The notes: a model not told the origin generated them from the sequence alone. A stretch of 64,000 nucleotides of DNA from Salinarchaeum sp. IM2453 (GCF_019693215.1 NZ_CP081183.1:2297226-2361225); one strand, 5' to 3'; shown: positions 36,240 to 45,589, counted from the stretch's first letter. Program-made: numbers and translations.

Positions 36240-36572
36240 ATGTTGATGTCAGCACTCACGGCCGCCAGTGCAGCCGTTGTCGGAGGGCTTGCAGGCTACG
36301 GTATATACAGTGTTGCTAAATCCAGTAGCACTGGTACGTCTGATCCAAAAACTTCGAGTAGCCCTAGCTCCGTGGTTGCTCTCGGTGCTGGATTCTTAAC
36401 CAGTGCTGCAGTATTCATTTTGGCACTTACTATGCTGCCAGCAGCTGCGGTTGTTGCGGGAGCTATTGCCTTTGTCGCATTAGCGTTGCTCCCGTTTGTT
36501 CTTGCAGGCTACGGACTGGCACGACTCATACAGGCGAATCCGGCGGCTCAAACTGAGACGATCGGTAATTGA
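36240..36572 (+). CDS. Small membrane protein, unknown function
   Basis: A 110-residue protein starting at the ATG at 36240 (a TTG at 36192 keeps the frame open). It has an alanine/glycine-rich hydrophobic helix near residues 5-25, a Ser/Thr/Pro-rich hydrophilic loop, then a long hydrophobic region (about 50-95) consistent with two more helices. No family is recognised. Confidence 0.6.
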   Translation: MLMSALTAASAAVVGGLAGYGIYSVAKSSSTGTSDPKTSSSPSSVVALGAGFLTSAAVFILALTMLPAAAVVAGAIAFVALALLPFVLAGYGLARLIQANPAAQTETIGN

Positions 36573-36743
36573 TTCCCGTCAATAAATGCTCATGTTGTGT
36601 GAGTGGCCCTCTCAGTCTCGGCTTCGCGGACAGAATTATCCGGAGATGGCTGAAATGACCTAGAGAACCTCTAACGGAGTTAGCTAACCACCTTGGCTTG
36701 AAATGATTGAGACAGTGTTGTTAAAAATTTGAGCTCGATACGA

Positions 36744-36798
36744 ATCACAGTAGTTCGAGGCGAACGCCCACCGACTTCAGTCGTGTGGAGGGATTCAA
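36744..36798. repeat. Family A palindromic repeat abutting a gene end
   Basis: About 55 bases: ATCACAGTAGTTCGAGGCG, AACGCCCACCGACTTC, AGTCGTGTGGAGGGATTCA. It is an inverted copy of the short family A element seen at 44544, 45161 and 54379. The stop codon of the membrane-protein gene on the minus strand falls in its last bases. Confidence 0.65.
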
Positions 36799-37523
36799 TC
36801 AAGAAGGATTTGGATCCCTTCAATTCCGTAGTATGTTGCTGCCGTTAACCCAACTGTCCAGATTGCAATCGAGATCGTCATCCAGACTGCTACGGCTCGT
36901 TTTGCTGACCCAATTGCAAGCGCAATAAGAGCAGCAACATGAACGCCAGTCAAGATAACTGACGCTAGTGCTAGTCCAGGGAGTCCATAATGGTCCCATA
37001 ACCGATTAGCCCATTGTCTGCGTTTGGACGGCTCAGATGAACCGTCTGTGTCTGATGATTGTGATCCCCATAAGGATTTGACCTGGGAACAGAACAAAAT
37101 AACAATATAGACTGACAGGACATTCCCAAGGAATGCAAATATTGCTACAGCGGTTGGATTAATTCCAAGAGCAATGCCTGCGGGGATCACCAGTGCAATT
37201 TCAATCCATGGAATCGCCGCCAGAATGGCTACAAGTAAGTACTGAACACCCCCGTCATAATCTTGCAGTATATCCGTGACAACCCCGTTTTCTGTGAAGA
37301 GCGGAATTCCTATTGTATGCAACTCATTATTGGAGATTTCAGGGACAGATGTAATTGGTACCAAGAAAGCGCTAATAATCACCGGCAGGAATAGACATCT
37401 TACAGTCTTCGGCACTCGGCTTGTTCGCATGCTTTGTATGTTTGCTGGTAGGGAAGCATGGATGTAGTGGCTTTTGAATACTGGTAAGCTTTCTTTGAGG
37501 AAGCCCGTTATGAACCGGCTCAT
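36795..37523 (-). CDS. COG2426-type small multidrug export-like membrane protein
   Basis: Integral membrane protein with about five hydrophobic segments after a long N-terminal region. The core (LVAILAAIPWIEIALVIPAG near residues 97-115, and FLGNVLSVYIVILF) matches the family annotated as putative small multidrug export proteins, in which the PWIE motif is conserved. A hydrophilic loop (RQWANRLWDHYGLPGL) separates the halves. Start is uncertain: an internal ATG at residue 31 would still leave the complete membrane core. Substrate and activity unproven in the family. Confidence 0.78.
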   Translation of the reverse strand: MSRFITGFLKESLPVFKSHYIHASLPANIQSMRTSRVPKTVRCLFLPVIISAFLVPITSVPEISNNELHTIGIPLFTENGVVTDILQDYDGGVQYLLVAILAAIPWIEIALVIPAGIALGINPTAVAIFAFLGNVLSVYIVILFCSQVKSLWGSQSSDTDGSSEPSKRRQWANRLWDHYGLPGLALASVILTGVHVAALIALAIGSAKRAVAVWMTISIAIWTVGLTAATYYGIEGIQILLD

Positions 37524-37580
37524 TGCGTTTTAGGTCAAACACACAGGAAGCTTAACCTGTCTTGGTCCTCATAAACGAAT

Positions 37581-38282
37581 ATGGATATATCGTTGTATGA
37601 ATCTTTAGATGGTCAAACAGCGCTGGTAACTGGTGCAACGAGAGGGATTGGAAAAATAATTGCCGAAAACCTTGCTGATCTAGGCGCGACTGTCTATGCC
37701 GGAGCCCGTGATCCAGATGATATTGTTGCGTCTACACAACGTCCAGTGCAACTAGATGTCACAGTCAACAAGGATGTTAAAACAGCCATCGATGTGGTCA
37801 AAGAAGAGGAAGGTGCCCTCGATATTTTAGTTAACAATGCCGGTATATCTCCGGGATTAGGGCCGTTACACACAATTGATTTTGATGAATTTGAACGGAC
37901 CATGGCGGTGAATCTCCGTGGGCCAACACTTCTCTGTAAACATGCCCTTCCACTACTATTGAATAACAGAGGGGGTCGAGTTGTCAACCTGTCTTCTGGA
38001 TTGGCACAATACACAACAGATGAACTAGACGGAGGCAAGCCTGCCTATCGAATATCAAAGATTGGACTTGGCGGCCTCACTGCCTATCTTCATGCAGAGT
38101 ACAACGAGCAAGGCTTGATAGCTAATGCTGTAAGTCCAGGCTGGGTTCGAACTGATATGGGAGGTGAAGCGGCACCACGATCACCAGAGAAAGGCGCTGA
38201 GACCCCAACATGGCTTGCTCGCTTTAAGCCTGGGGGTCCAAGCGGTAAATTCTGGAAAGATAAAGATGAGCGCCCATGGTGA
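37581..38282 (+). CDS. Short-chain dehydrogenase/reductase
   Basis: NAD(P)-dependent classical SDR, 233 residues. The nucleotide-binding motif TGATRGIG is near residue 18, NNAG near 88, the catalytic serine in NLSSGLAQ and the Tyr-Lys pair in PAYRISKIGL. The C-terminus is shorter than in many SDRs but has WVRTDMGGEAAPRSPEKGAETP, the usual segment of this carbonyl-reductase-like group. The cofactor is probably NADPH because of the arginine after the glycine motif (GATRG). Substrate unknown. It faces away from the membrane-protein gene. Confidence 0.9.
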   Translation: MDISLYESLDGQTALVTGATRGIGKIIAENLADLGATVYAGARDPDDIVASTQRPVQLDVTVNKDVKTAIDVVKEEEGALDILVNNAGISPGLGPLHTIDFDEFERTMAVNLRGPTLLCKHALPLLLNNRGGRVVNLSSGLAQYTTDELDGGKPAYRISKIGLGGLTAYLHAEYNEQGLIANAVSPGWVRTDMGGEAAPRSPEKGAETPTWLARFKPGGPSGKFWKDKDERPW

Positions 38283-38330
38283 CCTGAGCAAGGTCAGCTA
38301 GCATATATTTGACAGCTCAAAAAGATTCGA

Positions 38331-38600
38331 CTAAAGAACCAATACCGATGCCAAAAGCGTTACTGTAACAAAAACAGCAACGGCTGCCATCCCGTACGTA
38401 AGAAGACCATATTCTTCAGGATATTGCTCTTCCTCAGGTTTCCACAGTCGAACCCCTCCAATGCCCAAGATGGCAAGTCCCCCAGCGAACTGCACCAGTG
38501 AATTTAGCTCAAATGAAATTCCATAGAAGAGGGCATATTGGGCCATAATCACGAGTCCGATATACACAAAACAATATGTCACAAACCGGGCTGCTTGCAT
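38331..38600 (-). CDS. Small membrane protein, unknown function
   Basis: Eighty-nine residues from the ATG at 38600, beginning MQAARFVTYCF. Three hydrophobic segments flank an acidic loop with WKPEEEQYPEEYG. The layout is typical of haloarchaeal hypothetical membrane proteins, but I can name no family. It is convergent with the SDR gene. Confidence 0.6.
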   Translation of the reverse strand: MQAARFVTYCFVYIGLVIMAQYALFYGISFELNSLVQFAGGLAILGIGGVRLWKPEEEQYPEEYGLLTYGMAAVAVFVTVTLLASVLVL

Positions 38601-38707
38601 ACACGGTGGATAGTAAAGTAAACAGATAACATTACTGATCAAGCCTGTCGACTGGGCCTTATGATGAGAACCTCTGGCGTCAGCTAAGGAGGAGTCAACG
38701 TACTTGA

Positions 38708-39709
38708 TTAGAGACTGTCGTATGGGCCTTCTTTTGCCTCTGTTAGTCGACGGACCTGGTCTGTGGATAAGTCAATCTGTGTTGCCTGAAGATTCTCTTT
38801 AAGTTGCTCGACCGTTCGTGCACCAATGATTGGGGCGGTTACTCCATCTCGGTGCATGAGCCATGCAAGTGCAACCCGGGCGGGGGTAGAACTTACTTCA
38901 TCCGCAACCTGATCAAGTACATCATGAACTGCAAAGCTTTGCTCAGTTAAGTATGATTCTTGGAATCGACTTGATTGTCCTGCTTTTGATGATTCTGGAA
39001 CCTGCTGTGACCGATCATATTTCCCTGTCAAGAACCCTTGTGCAAGTGGGCTCCATGGGCAAACAGCAAGGTTACACCTATGTGCGAATTCAAGGTAATT
39101 CCCCTCAATCTCCCTGTCGATCAAGTTATACCGAGGCTGTAGCACGGTAAACGGCTCCCAGCCACGTTCTTGAGCAATTGCATTTGCTCTAGCGACTTTC
39201 CAAGCATTCGGACGAAGTGTTGAAGCACCAAGATAGTGTACACGGCCTGATTCTACCAGCCCATTAAGTGTCTTCATTAGCTCTTCTGCTGAGGTCAGAT
39301 CATCCCATCGGTGGATATATAGAACATCCACATAATCAGTTTGAAGTCGGTCAAGTAGTCGATCAATTCGGTGACGAATATTCTTTCGGTTTGTTCCTCG
39401 ACTATTTGGATCTCCGTCACGAGTTTGCCAGTAAATTTTTGAAGCGATCGTAAACCGCTCCCGGTCTTGGTCTTCGAGCCACCGTCCTATCCATTTCTCG
39501 CAGTCTCCCCCTCCATAGATGTCTGCCGTGTCAATATATCGGCCCCCGGCGTTGGCATATGCGTCAAGCAATTCGTACGCTTGGTCTTCTGAGATTTCTG
39601 TTTCTCCAGTTTCAGTTGTGCGTCCAAAGCGCCATGTTCCAAACTGCAACTCGCTGGTCTTAATTCCAGTTCGTCCAAGCTGTACGAAGTCAAGTGAAAT
39701 ATTTGACAT
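38708..39709 (-). CDS. Aldo/keto reductase
   Basis: NADPH-dependent TIM-barrel oxidoreductase of the AKR superfamily, 333 residues from the ATG at 39709. Catalytic tetrad residues are visible in YIDTADIYGGG (Asp and Tyr), TIASKIYW (Lys) and VLYIHRWD (His). C-terminal TAPIIGARTVEQLKENL is the usual cofactor-binding signature. Earlier ATG codons at 39721 and an alternative at 39766 extend the N-terminus without clear homology. Resembles the YajO/Tas subgroup; aldehyde reduction is likely, exact substrate unknown. Confidence 0.9.
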   Translation of the reverse strand: MSNISLDFVQLGRTGIKTSELQFGTWRFGRTTETGETEISEDQAYELLDAYANAGGRYIDTADIYGGGDCEKWIGRWLEDQDRERFTIASKIYWQTRDGDPNSRGTNRKNIRHRIDRLLDRLQTDYVDVLYIHRWDDLTSAEELMKTLNGLVESGRVHYLGASTLRPNAWKVARANAIAQERGWEPFTVLQPRYNLIDREIEGNYLEFAHRCNLAVCPWSPLAQGFLTGKYDRSQQVPESSKAGQSSRFQESYLTEQSFAVHDVLDQVADEVSSTPARVALAWLMHRDGVTAPIIGARTVEQLKENLQATQIDLSTDQVRRLTEAKEGPYDSL

Positions 39710-39849
39710 TGTAGTGTCCATCATCGTTGTTTTGAGCGAAGCGCGGAAAACGGTTCTGTATACCACATCTCATAATTTACCATTCATCTAAATTTCATGT
39801 TATCATGTCTCTCGGATGTATTATCCGGCTGGACCTCCTATATAGATAT

Positions 39850-40131
39850 ATGAGTGAAGAATCTACTCGGCGGGCCCTTCGGATGCCCGACGATGACGAA
39901 ATATTTGGCACTGTAACACGACATGATGGCGGCAACCATGTCCGAGTAAAATGTGAAGACGGTGAAGACCGACTAGGGCGGATCCCTGGTCGAATGAAGT
40001 ACCGTGTTTGGATCGACGAGGGCGATGTCGTGCTCGTCAAACCATGGGATTGGCAAGATGAAAAGGCGGATATTGAATGGCGGTACTCCGAACAGGACGC
40101 CGATCAACTCCGAGCAGAAGGCCACATTTAA
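39850..40131 (+). CDS. eif1a: Translation initiation factor aIF-1A
   Basis: Archaeal counterpart of eIF1A; binds the 30S A site and helps set the initiation codon. The 93-residue sequence from the ATG at 39850 begins [17 protein letters not shown]. It carries the OB-fold motif [22 protein letters not shown] and [21 protein letters not shown], essentially family consensus. An upstream ATG at 39805 would add a non-homologous extension. Confidence 0.97.
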   Translation: MSEESTRRALRMPDDDEIFGTVTRHDGGNHVRVKCEDGEDRLGRIPGRMKYRVWIDEGDVVLVKPWDWQDEKADIEWRYSEQDADQLRAEGHI

Positions 40132-40229
40132 ACTGGAGTATCCTACGTCTTCGCAGTATTAGTCTCTATCTCTTTATACAACTACGCTCAAGAGAGTGAA
40201 TCTTATACATCGACAAAACAAGTACAACT

Positions 40230-40685
40230 ATGTCTATTCCGATAGATCCTCGTCAGATCGATCCTGATGACTACGGTGAGAAACAAATTATTCTTGATAT
40301 GGGGCATGATGAGGCGATTGAACTAGTGCGATCCATCTGTGATGAATGTGGATTCGGTATTCCTGTCGAGTTTTCTCCATCAGAGTTACTCAATGAAAAA
40401 GTCGACGCTGATCGCGATTCATACTATGTCCTAGGCGCATGCAATCCATCGATTGCGGATCGAGCACTAAACGAAACACTCCGGATTGGTGGCTTGTTTC
40501 CGTGTAATATGATCATCTGGGAAGAAGAACCTGGAATACAACGTGTATATCATGTTTCCATTATGCGTATTGCTCGATTGGTAGGTATGGCTCCGAACAA
40601 CGAAGCATGGGAAGAGATTGTTGCCGAGACTGGCACAATGGTAGACAAAGTCTTCGATAAACTCGAGACAGAGCAGCAACTGTAA
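40230..40685 (+). CDS. DUF302 domain protein
   Basis: A 151-residue protein of the DUF302 group, whose members share a small alpha/beta fold of unknown activity. Diagnostic stretches include YYVLGACNPSIADRALN and LRIGGLFPCNMIIWE, where the lipophilic pocket is thought to lie, followed by YHVSIMRIARLVG. A TATA-like CTTATACAT ends about 20 bases before the ATG, consistent with a leaderless transcript. No partner gene adjoins. Confidence 0.78.
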   Translation: MSIPIDPRQIDPDDYGEKQIILDMGHDEAIELVRSICDECGFGIPVEFSPSELLNEKVDADRDSYYVLGACNPSIADRALNETLRIGGLFPCNMIIWEEEPGIQRVYHVSIMRIARLVGMAPNNEAWEEIVAETGTMVDKVFDKLETEQQL

Positions 40686-40713
40686 CGAACTAGAGTATTC
40701 TCATAGTCAACGA

Positions 40714-40735
40714 CCCCGCGCACGGTGGCGCGGGG
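40714..40735. terminator. GC-rich hairpin between convergent genes
   Basis: CCCCGCG, an eight-base loop, CGCGGGG: seven-base perfect GC arms in an AT-rich surrounding. It lies between the convergent DUF302 and alcohol dehydrogenase genes, so it may terminate both. It also resembles the hairpin ends (GACCCCGC...GCGGGGCTTG) of IS200/IS605-type elements, so it could be a solo transposon end. Confidence 0.5.
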
Positions 40736-40773
40736 CTTGTCAGAGACTCGGTAGATACGTGTTAATCTTTAAA

Positions 40774-41811
40774 TTATGGTTTTACAAGCACCTTTATTGC
40801 TGTTCGCTCGTGCATTGCCCGGTAACCGTCTGCGATGTTGTCCAGCGAGACCGTCTTATCGAAGATTGGTGACGGATCAAGTGTCCCATCGAGGACATCC
40901 TCAAGTAATGGCTCAGCGTAGGCACGAACAGGTGCGATGCCTCCAGCAAGCGTAATGTTCTTCCCAAAACCAGTGCCTAAAAATTCTCCCTTCGTTACAC
41001 CAGCCGGAACGCCAACATAACCGACGTTGCCCCCAGGGCGTGCAACCTCAAATGCAGTTTTCATGGATGACTCGGTTCCAACGCACTCGACAACATGATT
41101 TGCTCCACCATAGGTGAGTTTCTTAGCTTGCTCAACTGCTGCATCTCCACGGGCACTGATTGTCTCTGTCGCACCAAAAGATTCAGCAATCTCAAGCCGA
41201 TCTTGGTGATGCCCAAGTATAATAATCCGCTCAGCACCTATTCGACGAGCTGCTAACACAGCACAGAGACCAACGGCCCCGTCGCCGACAATCACGGCAG
41301 TTGAACCGGGGGCAACATTAGCACTAACTACGGCGTGATGCCCTGTTCCCATTACATCTGATAGAGGTAGGACAGACCGAAGTACAGACTCATTATCAGC
41401 ATACCGATCAGGGATACGGACTAGTGTTCCATTTGCATGAGGAACACGGATTTTTTCTGCCTGTGCTCCGTCACGTTCTCCAGCCCATGTGTCTCCGTCA
41501 ATACAGGACGTGTGCAATCCTTTTCGACAGAACTCACATTTTCCACAGCTAATTGCAAAAGGCGCGAACACTCGATCCCCTGGTTGGACACCAGTAACAT
41601 CATCACCAACGGTCGTAACAATCCCCATTGGCTCGTGACCTGTGCGCCATCCAGATTCATACTCACGCTGCCCCCGATAGAACCAGAGATCAGATCCACA
41701 GACAGCAGTGTGTGTCACCCGGACAATGGCATCAGTACTCTCTTGTATCGTTGGCTTGGGGACATCTTCAACGCGAATGTCTTGTTCACCACGAAAAACT
41801 GCGGCCTTCAT
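40774..41811 (-). CDS. Zinc-dependent alcohol dehydrogenase (MDR family)
   Basis: Medium-chain dehydrogenase/reductase, 345 residues, oxidising an alcohol or related substrate with NAD(P). Catalytic zinc ligands are in TAVCGSDLWFYRG (Cys) and GHEPMG (His-Glu). The structural-zinc region GKCEFCRKGLHTSC keeps three cysteines with CEFC spacing. The nucleotide fold shows VGDGAVGLCAVLAARRIGAE. Similar to alcohol/formaldehyde/sorbitol dehydrogenase-like proteins of haloarchaea. Divergent from the osmC gene; a GTACTT/AAGTAC pair lies just upstream of the ATG. Confidence 0.9.
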   Translation of the reverse strand: MKAAVFRGEQDIRVEDVPKPTIQESTDAIVRVTHTAVCGSDLWFYRGQREYESGWRTGHEPMGIVTTVGDDVTGVQPGDRVFAPFAISCGKCEFCRKGLHTSCIDGDTWAGERDGAQAEKIRVPHANGTLVRIPDRYADNESVLRSVLPLSDVMGTGHHAVVSANVAPGSTAVIVGDGAVGLCAVLAARRIGAERIIILGHHQDRLEIAESFGATETISARGDAAVEQAKKLTYGGANHVVECVGTESSMKTAFEVARPGGNVGYVGVPAGVTKGEFLGTGFGKNITLAGGIAPVRAYAEPLLEDVLDGTLDPSPIFDKTVSLDNIADGYRAMHERTAIKVLVKP

Positions 41812-41913
41812 ACCTGTACTTACCTACGGAAGTACTAGAGTTGTCGGAATCAAGTTGTGTGATATAACTACACATAGAAGTCACGTATATACCTTCTCAA
41901 GCAAAGATAATAT

Positions 41914-42297
41914 ATGACAAAGACTGTCTGTGCAACATCTAAATCGGGGTTCAACTCAGAAGTATCGATTCGAGATTTCTCACTATCAGTTGATGCAACT
42001 GGATCAGATAGTCCAGATACACTAGAAACTACACTAGCAGCATATGCAGCCTGTTACATTCCAGCACTTCGCGTTGCTGCCGATCAACATGAAATTGGAG
42101 AGTTAGGGGAGATTGAGCTTACTGCGGATGGTGAAACAGATGAAGACGGATTTTTGTCTATAATTACCTTTGTAGTTGATGTTGAAAAAACGCTGTCTGA
42201 TGAGGAGAGAGATCAATTGATCGCTAAGGCTGATGAGCTATGTAAGGTCCATGATGCTCTCAAGCAATCACTACACGCAACAATTGAGATAGCATAA
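41914..42297 (+). CDS. OsmC family peroxiredoxin-like protein
   Basis: Small alpha/beta OsmC-fold protein, 127 residues, normally reducing organic peroxides with two cysteines. Here the first reactive cysteine would be in AAYAACYIPALRVAA; a second cysteine of the usual helix is in ADELCKVHDALKQ. Both positions agree with the OsmC pair, and the fold N-terminus (MTKTVCATSKSGF) is short as in the YhfA-like group. The gene ends just before the long family A element. Confidence 0.82.
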   Translation: MTKTVCATSKSGFNSEVSIRDFSLSVDATGSDSPDTLETTLAAYAACYIPALRVAADQHEIGELGEIELTADGETDEDGFLSIITFVVDVEKTLSDEERDQLIAKADELCKVHDALKQSLHATIEIA

Positions 42298-42306
42298 CCG
42301 TGGTCA

Positions 42307-42807
42307 TTGACCTCCTCCCACGACTGAAGTCGTGGGATTCCTCCGTGGGTAATCCACCCAGATTGATTACCCCGGCTGTGAACGTGCGGGTTCGCTGATG
42401 CACCTTTGGCCCCCAAACGGGGGTGTGGCGTGTTGGGTATCCACTCGGTGTTGCCCTCCCAAGAAGGGAGTGACACTCACGGGCGTCCAGCACCGTGAGC
42501 AGCGGGCCGGGCCATCGGCCCCACTCCCCGTTGCAGCCACACGTGGGGAGCGCTTGGGTGACATGCCAACCGCTGCTGGTTGGGCTGCGAAGGTGTGTGA
42601 ATGTAAGAGTTGAGACGCACTCGTGGCCAGCTTGAGCGTGAGCACGTTCCCCGCAGCAGCATGTCGCATGCCTACCAACTCATAGTATTTCGCATAGAAT
42701 AAACGTTGAGATTACAACCGGTCTATGTCACGTTGTTTGTGACATATCATGTCGGCTTCATCCACACCCCTGAAGGGGTGGGCTTTCGCCTCGCTACCGC
42801 TGTAATC
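42307..42807. mobile_element. Long family A element (PATE/MITE-like)
   Basis: About 500 bases, GC-rich, without intact coding capacity. The left terminus is TTGACCTCCTCCCACGACT, then GAAGTCGTGGGATTCC, with a hairpin at 42317-42335. The right terminus has CACCCCTGAAGGGGTG (42765-42780) followed by CGCCTCGCTACCGCTGTAATC. The same termini fused together make the 55-base family A repeats. The interior has fragments such as GCCCCCAAACGGGGG and TGACATGCCAACCGCTGC that look like decayed IS DNA. It resembles the palindrome-associated elements reported in Haloquadratum. Confidence 0.65.
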
Positions 42808-43149
42808 CGATTTTCCTTGTTCATTTGTCCTGCTAAATCTCGTCTCAGGCCACCTAAACAGGAACCCGGAGCCTGTGTGTGATCCAACCGTAACTCGACA
42901 TGTCCCTAAATGCCATCGGACGGGATGATGTGTTGGTGATTTTCAACTAAACCATAGAAAGAGTACCCGGGTTGTACAGAAGACTGTGTCTTCCGTGGTG
43001 GAGAGAGACAGGGCCTTTAGAGACACATGACTCCGAAGAGGTTCAACCATTTTTAAAAATATTCCGAGCAAAGGACGAACAATATTATAGAATCGAAGAG
43101 AAATGTCTTGTTGCGATCGGAAACTGACTAGGTTTAGCTGTACTCTGGT
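42808..43149. other. Intergenic region, nothing recognised
   Basis: No gene or repeat with a clear match. Stop codons are frequent in all frames. It may be older decayed DNA trailing the element at 42307-42807. Confidence 0.4.
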
Positions 43150-43794
43150 TTACAGCTGTTCTTCGATTTTTGCCTTGATCTCGTCAAACTCAAGTGGATC
43201 ATCAATTTCAGTATCTTCAACGATTACTGTCGGGGTTCTCTCAACGTCTGCCTCACTAGCTCGATCCCAGTCGGCACGTAATTGTGGGTAGTAAGTTTTT
43301 TCTTCGATATCTAAACGGACAACATTAGAATCTACACCGTGGTCTTCCGCAACGCTGGCTATGGTGTCAGTACTCCAGTTCTCTTTCTCCATGAGGTCAC
43401 ATTTGTATTCAAAAAAAGCACCAGTTGAATCATCAGCATTCTGTGTCGCATCTTGCACAGACCGGGCCGCGCAAGCTAAGTCGAGGGATCTCTCATTAGC
43501 CATCACAATAAAATCAACATGTTGATACGAGATACAACCGGTGTCAATGTACTGTTCTTGTATTTTTGGAAAAATTTCAGAATTAAACTCATGACACGGT
43601 GGACAACCAATGTCCTCGTATGTCTCAACGACGACTTCACCATCGCCAAGCGTAGGTCGAGACAGTTGATCCTCTGGAGATATGTCTTCAAGTTTATCCG
43701 GCAACGGAGAGCTAAATAGAGCTGCACATCCAGCGATTCCAACCGTGCCAATTGTTCCACAACTGCCCAAAAATGTTCTCCGTTTCACATTCAT
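43150..43794 (-). CDS. DsbA-family thiol oxidoreductase, predicted exported lipoprotein
   Basis: A 214-residue thioredoxin-fold protein. It starts at the ATG at 43794 with NVKRRTFLG, a twin-arginine-like signal (KRR) and hydrophobic core, then GIAGC as a lipobox. It is therefore likely lipid-anchored outside the cell membrane. The active site is CPPC (C64-C67), as in DsbA/DsbC-type proteins, and the cis-proline region ERTPTVIVED is conserved. Two further cysteines occur in the helical insertion. Probable role: forming or reshuffling disulfides in secreted proteins. An AT-rich TATA-like box is about 27 bases before the ATG. Confidence 0.85.
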   Translation of the reverse strand: MNVKRRTFLGSCGTIGTVGIAGCAALFSSPLPDKLEDISPEDQLSRPTLGDGEVVVETYEDIGCPPCHEFNSEIFPKIQEQYIDTGCISYQHVDFIVMANERSLDLACAARSVQDATQNADDSTGAFFEYKCDLMEKENWSTDTIASVAEDHGVDSNVVRLDIEEKTYYPQLRADWDRASEADVERTPTVIVEDTEIDDPLEFDEIKAKIEEQL

Positions 43795-44501
43795 ATATTG
43801 AAGTACAGCAGCAAAAATTATGACGACTCTCACTTGTACTGAGCAAACAACATTGGCTTCCGTAAGGACAGTTACTCTCAGAAAGAGTTCATATGTATAG
43901 GTCTAAAAATCACAATGAGGGAACCTAACCTAAACTTACGTAAATCATGTGCACATCACCCACCTGAGGATTAATTAACTTTTACACCGCCTACATTTAG
44001 CAGCTTTTGAATGACACACGATCTCTCCTTGGAATAGTTAGGATTATGCGTGCACTTCTACTATCAAAAGTTTTCAGAGAAGCTAGTAGACATATTATAG
44101 TGTTAAGATGTAACCTGCTATAACTGAGTAAGCCAGTATACTATGCTTGGTTCTGAAACGGATCATATACACCTAGAAACTTTGTTCTGTCCTTGTAGTG
44201 GATATTGCTAACAGAACATCAAAAGAAATCAATGAAAAAAGGCAGACAATGACGGAAGATGTAGCCCCGATATTAGGTTAGGCGGATATACCGCCTCGGG
44301 ACATTTGTATGTATTTCACCTTATATAATAAAACTTGTCTTGGTTTTAACAACATTCTCACAGATAAACTCATCCCAGTGACGTAGGACTTGACCCTGAA
44401 CGGCTTACAATGACTCGTCTGGTAAGTGAATAGGGCACCTTTCTAACTATCAGCATCAGGTGCACAGCCATCACAGAATATCAAGTTCTACAGAAGGAGT
44501 G

Positions 44502-44593
44502 GGCAGCGTGCCTCGGAGCCGTCCGAATATCGGAGACTCTTGTGATTACAGCGGTAGCAAGGCGAACACCCACTGGCTTTAGCTGTGGGATGA
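44502..44593. repeat. Partial family C plus short family A repeat
   Basis: 44502-44532 holds GCAGCGTGCCTCGGAGCC, a family C half. 44544-44593 holds GATTACAGCGGTAGCAAGG, CGAACACCCACTGGCTTTA and GCTGTGGGATGAA, an inverted family A copy. The same C-then-A pairing occurs at 54296-54433. Confidence 0.55.
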
Positions 44594-45160
44594 AGCCTTT
44601 GTGAAAGGCATTTATCGCACCCTCGCCGGATTGAGCGGTATATGGGTTAGATTAATCCTTACAGGATTTACAGGGGGTACTTTGCATGAATCTTATTGGA
44701 TTTCTTGGTCAGCTTGTATATAGCGAAATATGATTTATATGATGGAAAAAAGCCACTCGCCTGGTTAAAATTGGATAATTAAGTCCACAGGCAGCCACGA
44801 CATAGTTCAAAAGTAGCCATGCAAAACAGTACTGACTATGAAGTTCGTAGGACGTGCCACATTATTCTTGATATGTTGTAGTAATTCGGGAATCTAACAT
44901 ATGTAATAAAATATTATAGAAATTCAAATAGAATTGCCGTTTCTCCAAAGACAGTCAATTCTGAGATCGAATGTATAGTCCTTCAATAACAAGTAGACAG
45001 AGCATTCGATGAAGGTGTGTTTGTCACCAGTTTTTCGACTAAGTTGCTGTTTGTAATGGCTTGCATACACAATGATGGTCAGACAGGTGGTTAATCGAGT
45101 AACAGGTTGGTGGTACTGCTAGCTGAGAGCACACAAGAAGCTGATCGGCTGAGAATAGAG

Positions 45161-45216
45161 GTTACAGCGGTATCGAGACGAACGCTCACCGGCTTTAGCC
45201 GTGTGGAGGAGGTTAA
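45161..45216. repeat. Short family A palindromic repeat
   Basis: GTTACAGCGGTATCGAGACG, AACGCTCACCGGCTTTAG, CCGTGTGGAGGAGGTTAA. It is an inverted version of the family A consensus seen at 54379 and is only 28 bases from the second family B element. Confidence 0.6.
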
Positions 45217-45243
45217 AGTGGAGAATAAAACACTAAAAGTGAA

Positions 45244-45589
45244 ATACCCCTGCCTACTCACTCGCAGCAATAGCTGCTTGTTTCTTGAGGGAGGGGGATT
45301 TCTGGTTCCACAACGCGCTTTGTAGACACTTCATCAACTGTCGTCTCAGTGTCCACAGAGAACGCAGTCTCCACAGGCGTTGATTCCATATGCCCTTCAG
45401 AGAGACGATTCTGAGTTGCTGTAGCCGAGGTGTGGTCCCGCATTGCAGCGTACTTGAACGGCTCTTCCACCACGATTGATTTGTTGGATCGTCTATCACT
45501 TAGTTTCCAGAAACTCAGAGAGCGCACGGCTGTACCCTGTCTTATTCTACTCGCCCCTTGAGAACCGGGATAGCCTGTGAGAGTTAAAT
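45244..45589. mobile_element. Decayed IS-derived element (family B), copy 2
   Basis: Has the same order of blocks as 28141-28520: an outer CCCTGCCTACTCACTCG, a middle with AGACACTTCATCAACTG and GTCTCCACAGGCGTTGA, and the end CTCGCCCCTTGAGAACC, AGCCTGTGAGAGTTAAA. On the minus strand the middle reads STPVETAFSVDTETTVDE and VSTKRVVEPEIPL, like the tail of a haloarchaeal transposase. Frames are broken and no start or catalytic motif remains. Confidence 0.6.

Larger units (their letters stand above)
43795..45243. other. Long gene-free region with scattered repeats
   Basis: About 1.45 kb without a supportable gene; stops are dense in all frames. It contains a partial family C copy (44502-44532), short family A copies at 44544-44593 and 45161-45216, and otherwise AT-rich DNA. 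It looks like an insertion graveyard rather than a regulatory region. Confidence 0.5.

Noticed and set aside
40714-40735. GC-rich hairpin as a tRNA or other structured RNA gene
   Set aside because: It is a lone stem without the further arms or conserved loops of a tRNA.
41816-41835. GTACTT/AAGTAC pair before the alcohol dehydrogenase gene as an operator
   Set aside because: Arms of six bases are too short to stand above chance, and AGTACT is itself palindromic.
42367-42678. Overlapping frames within the long family A element
   Set aside because: Several overlapping frames on both strands arise from GC-rich DNA with few stops; none shows a start context or motif.
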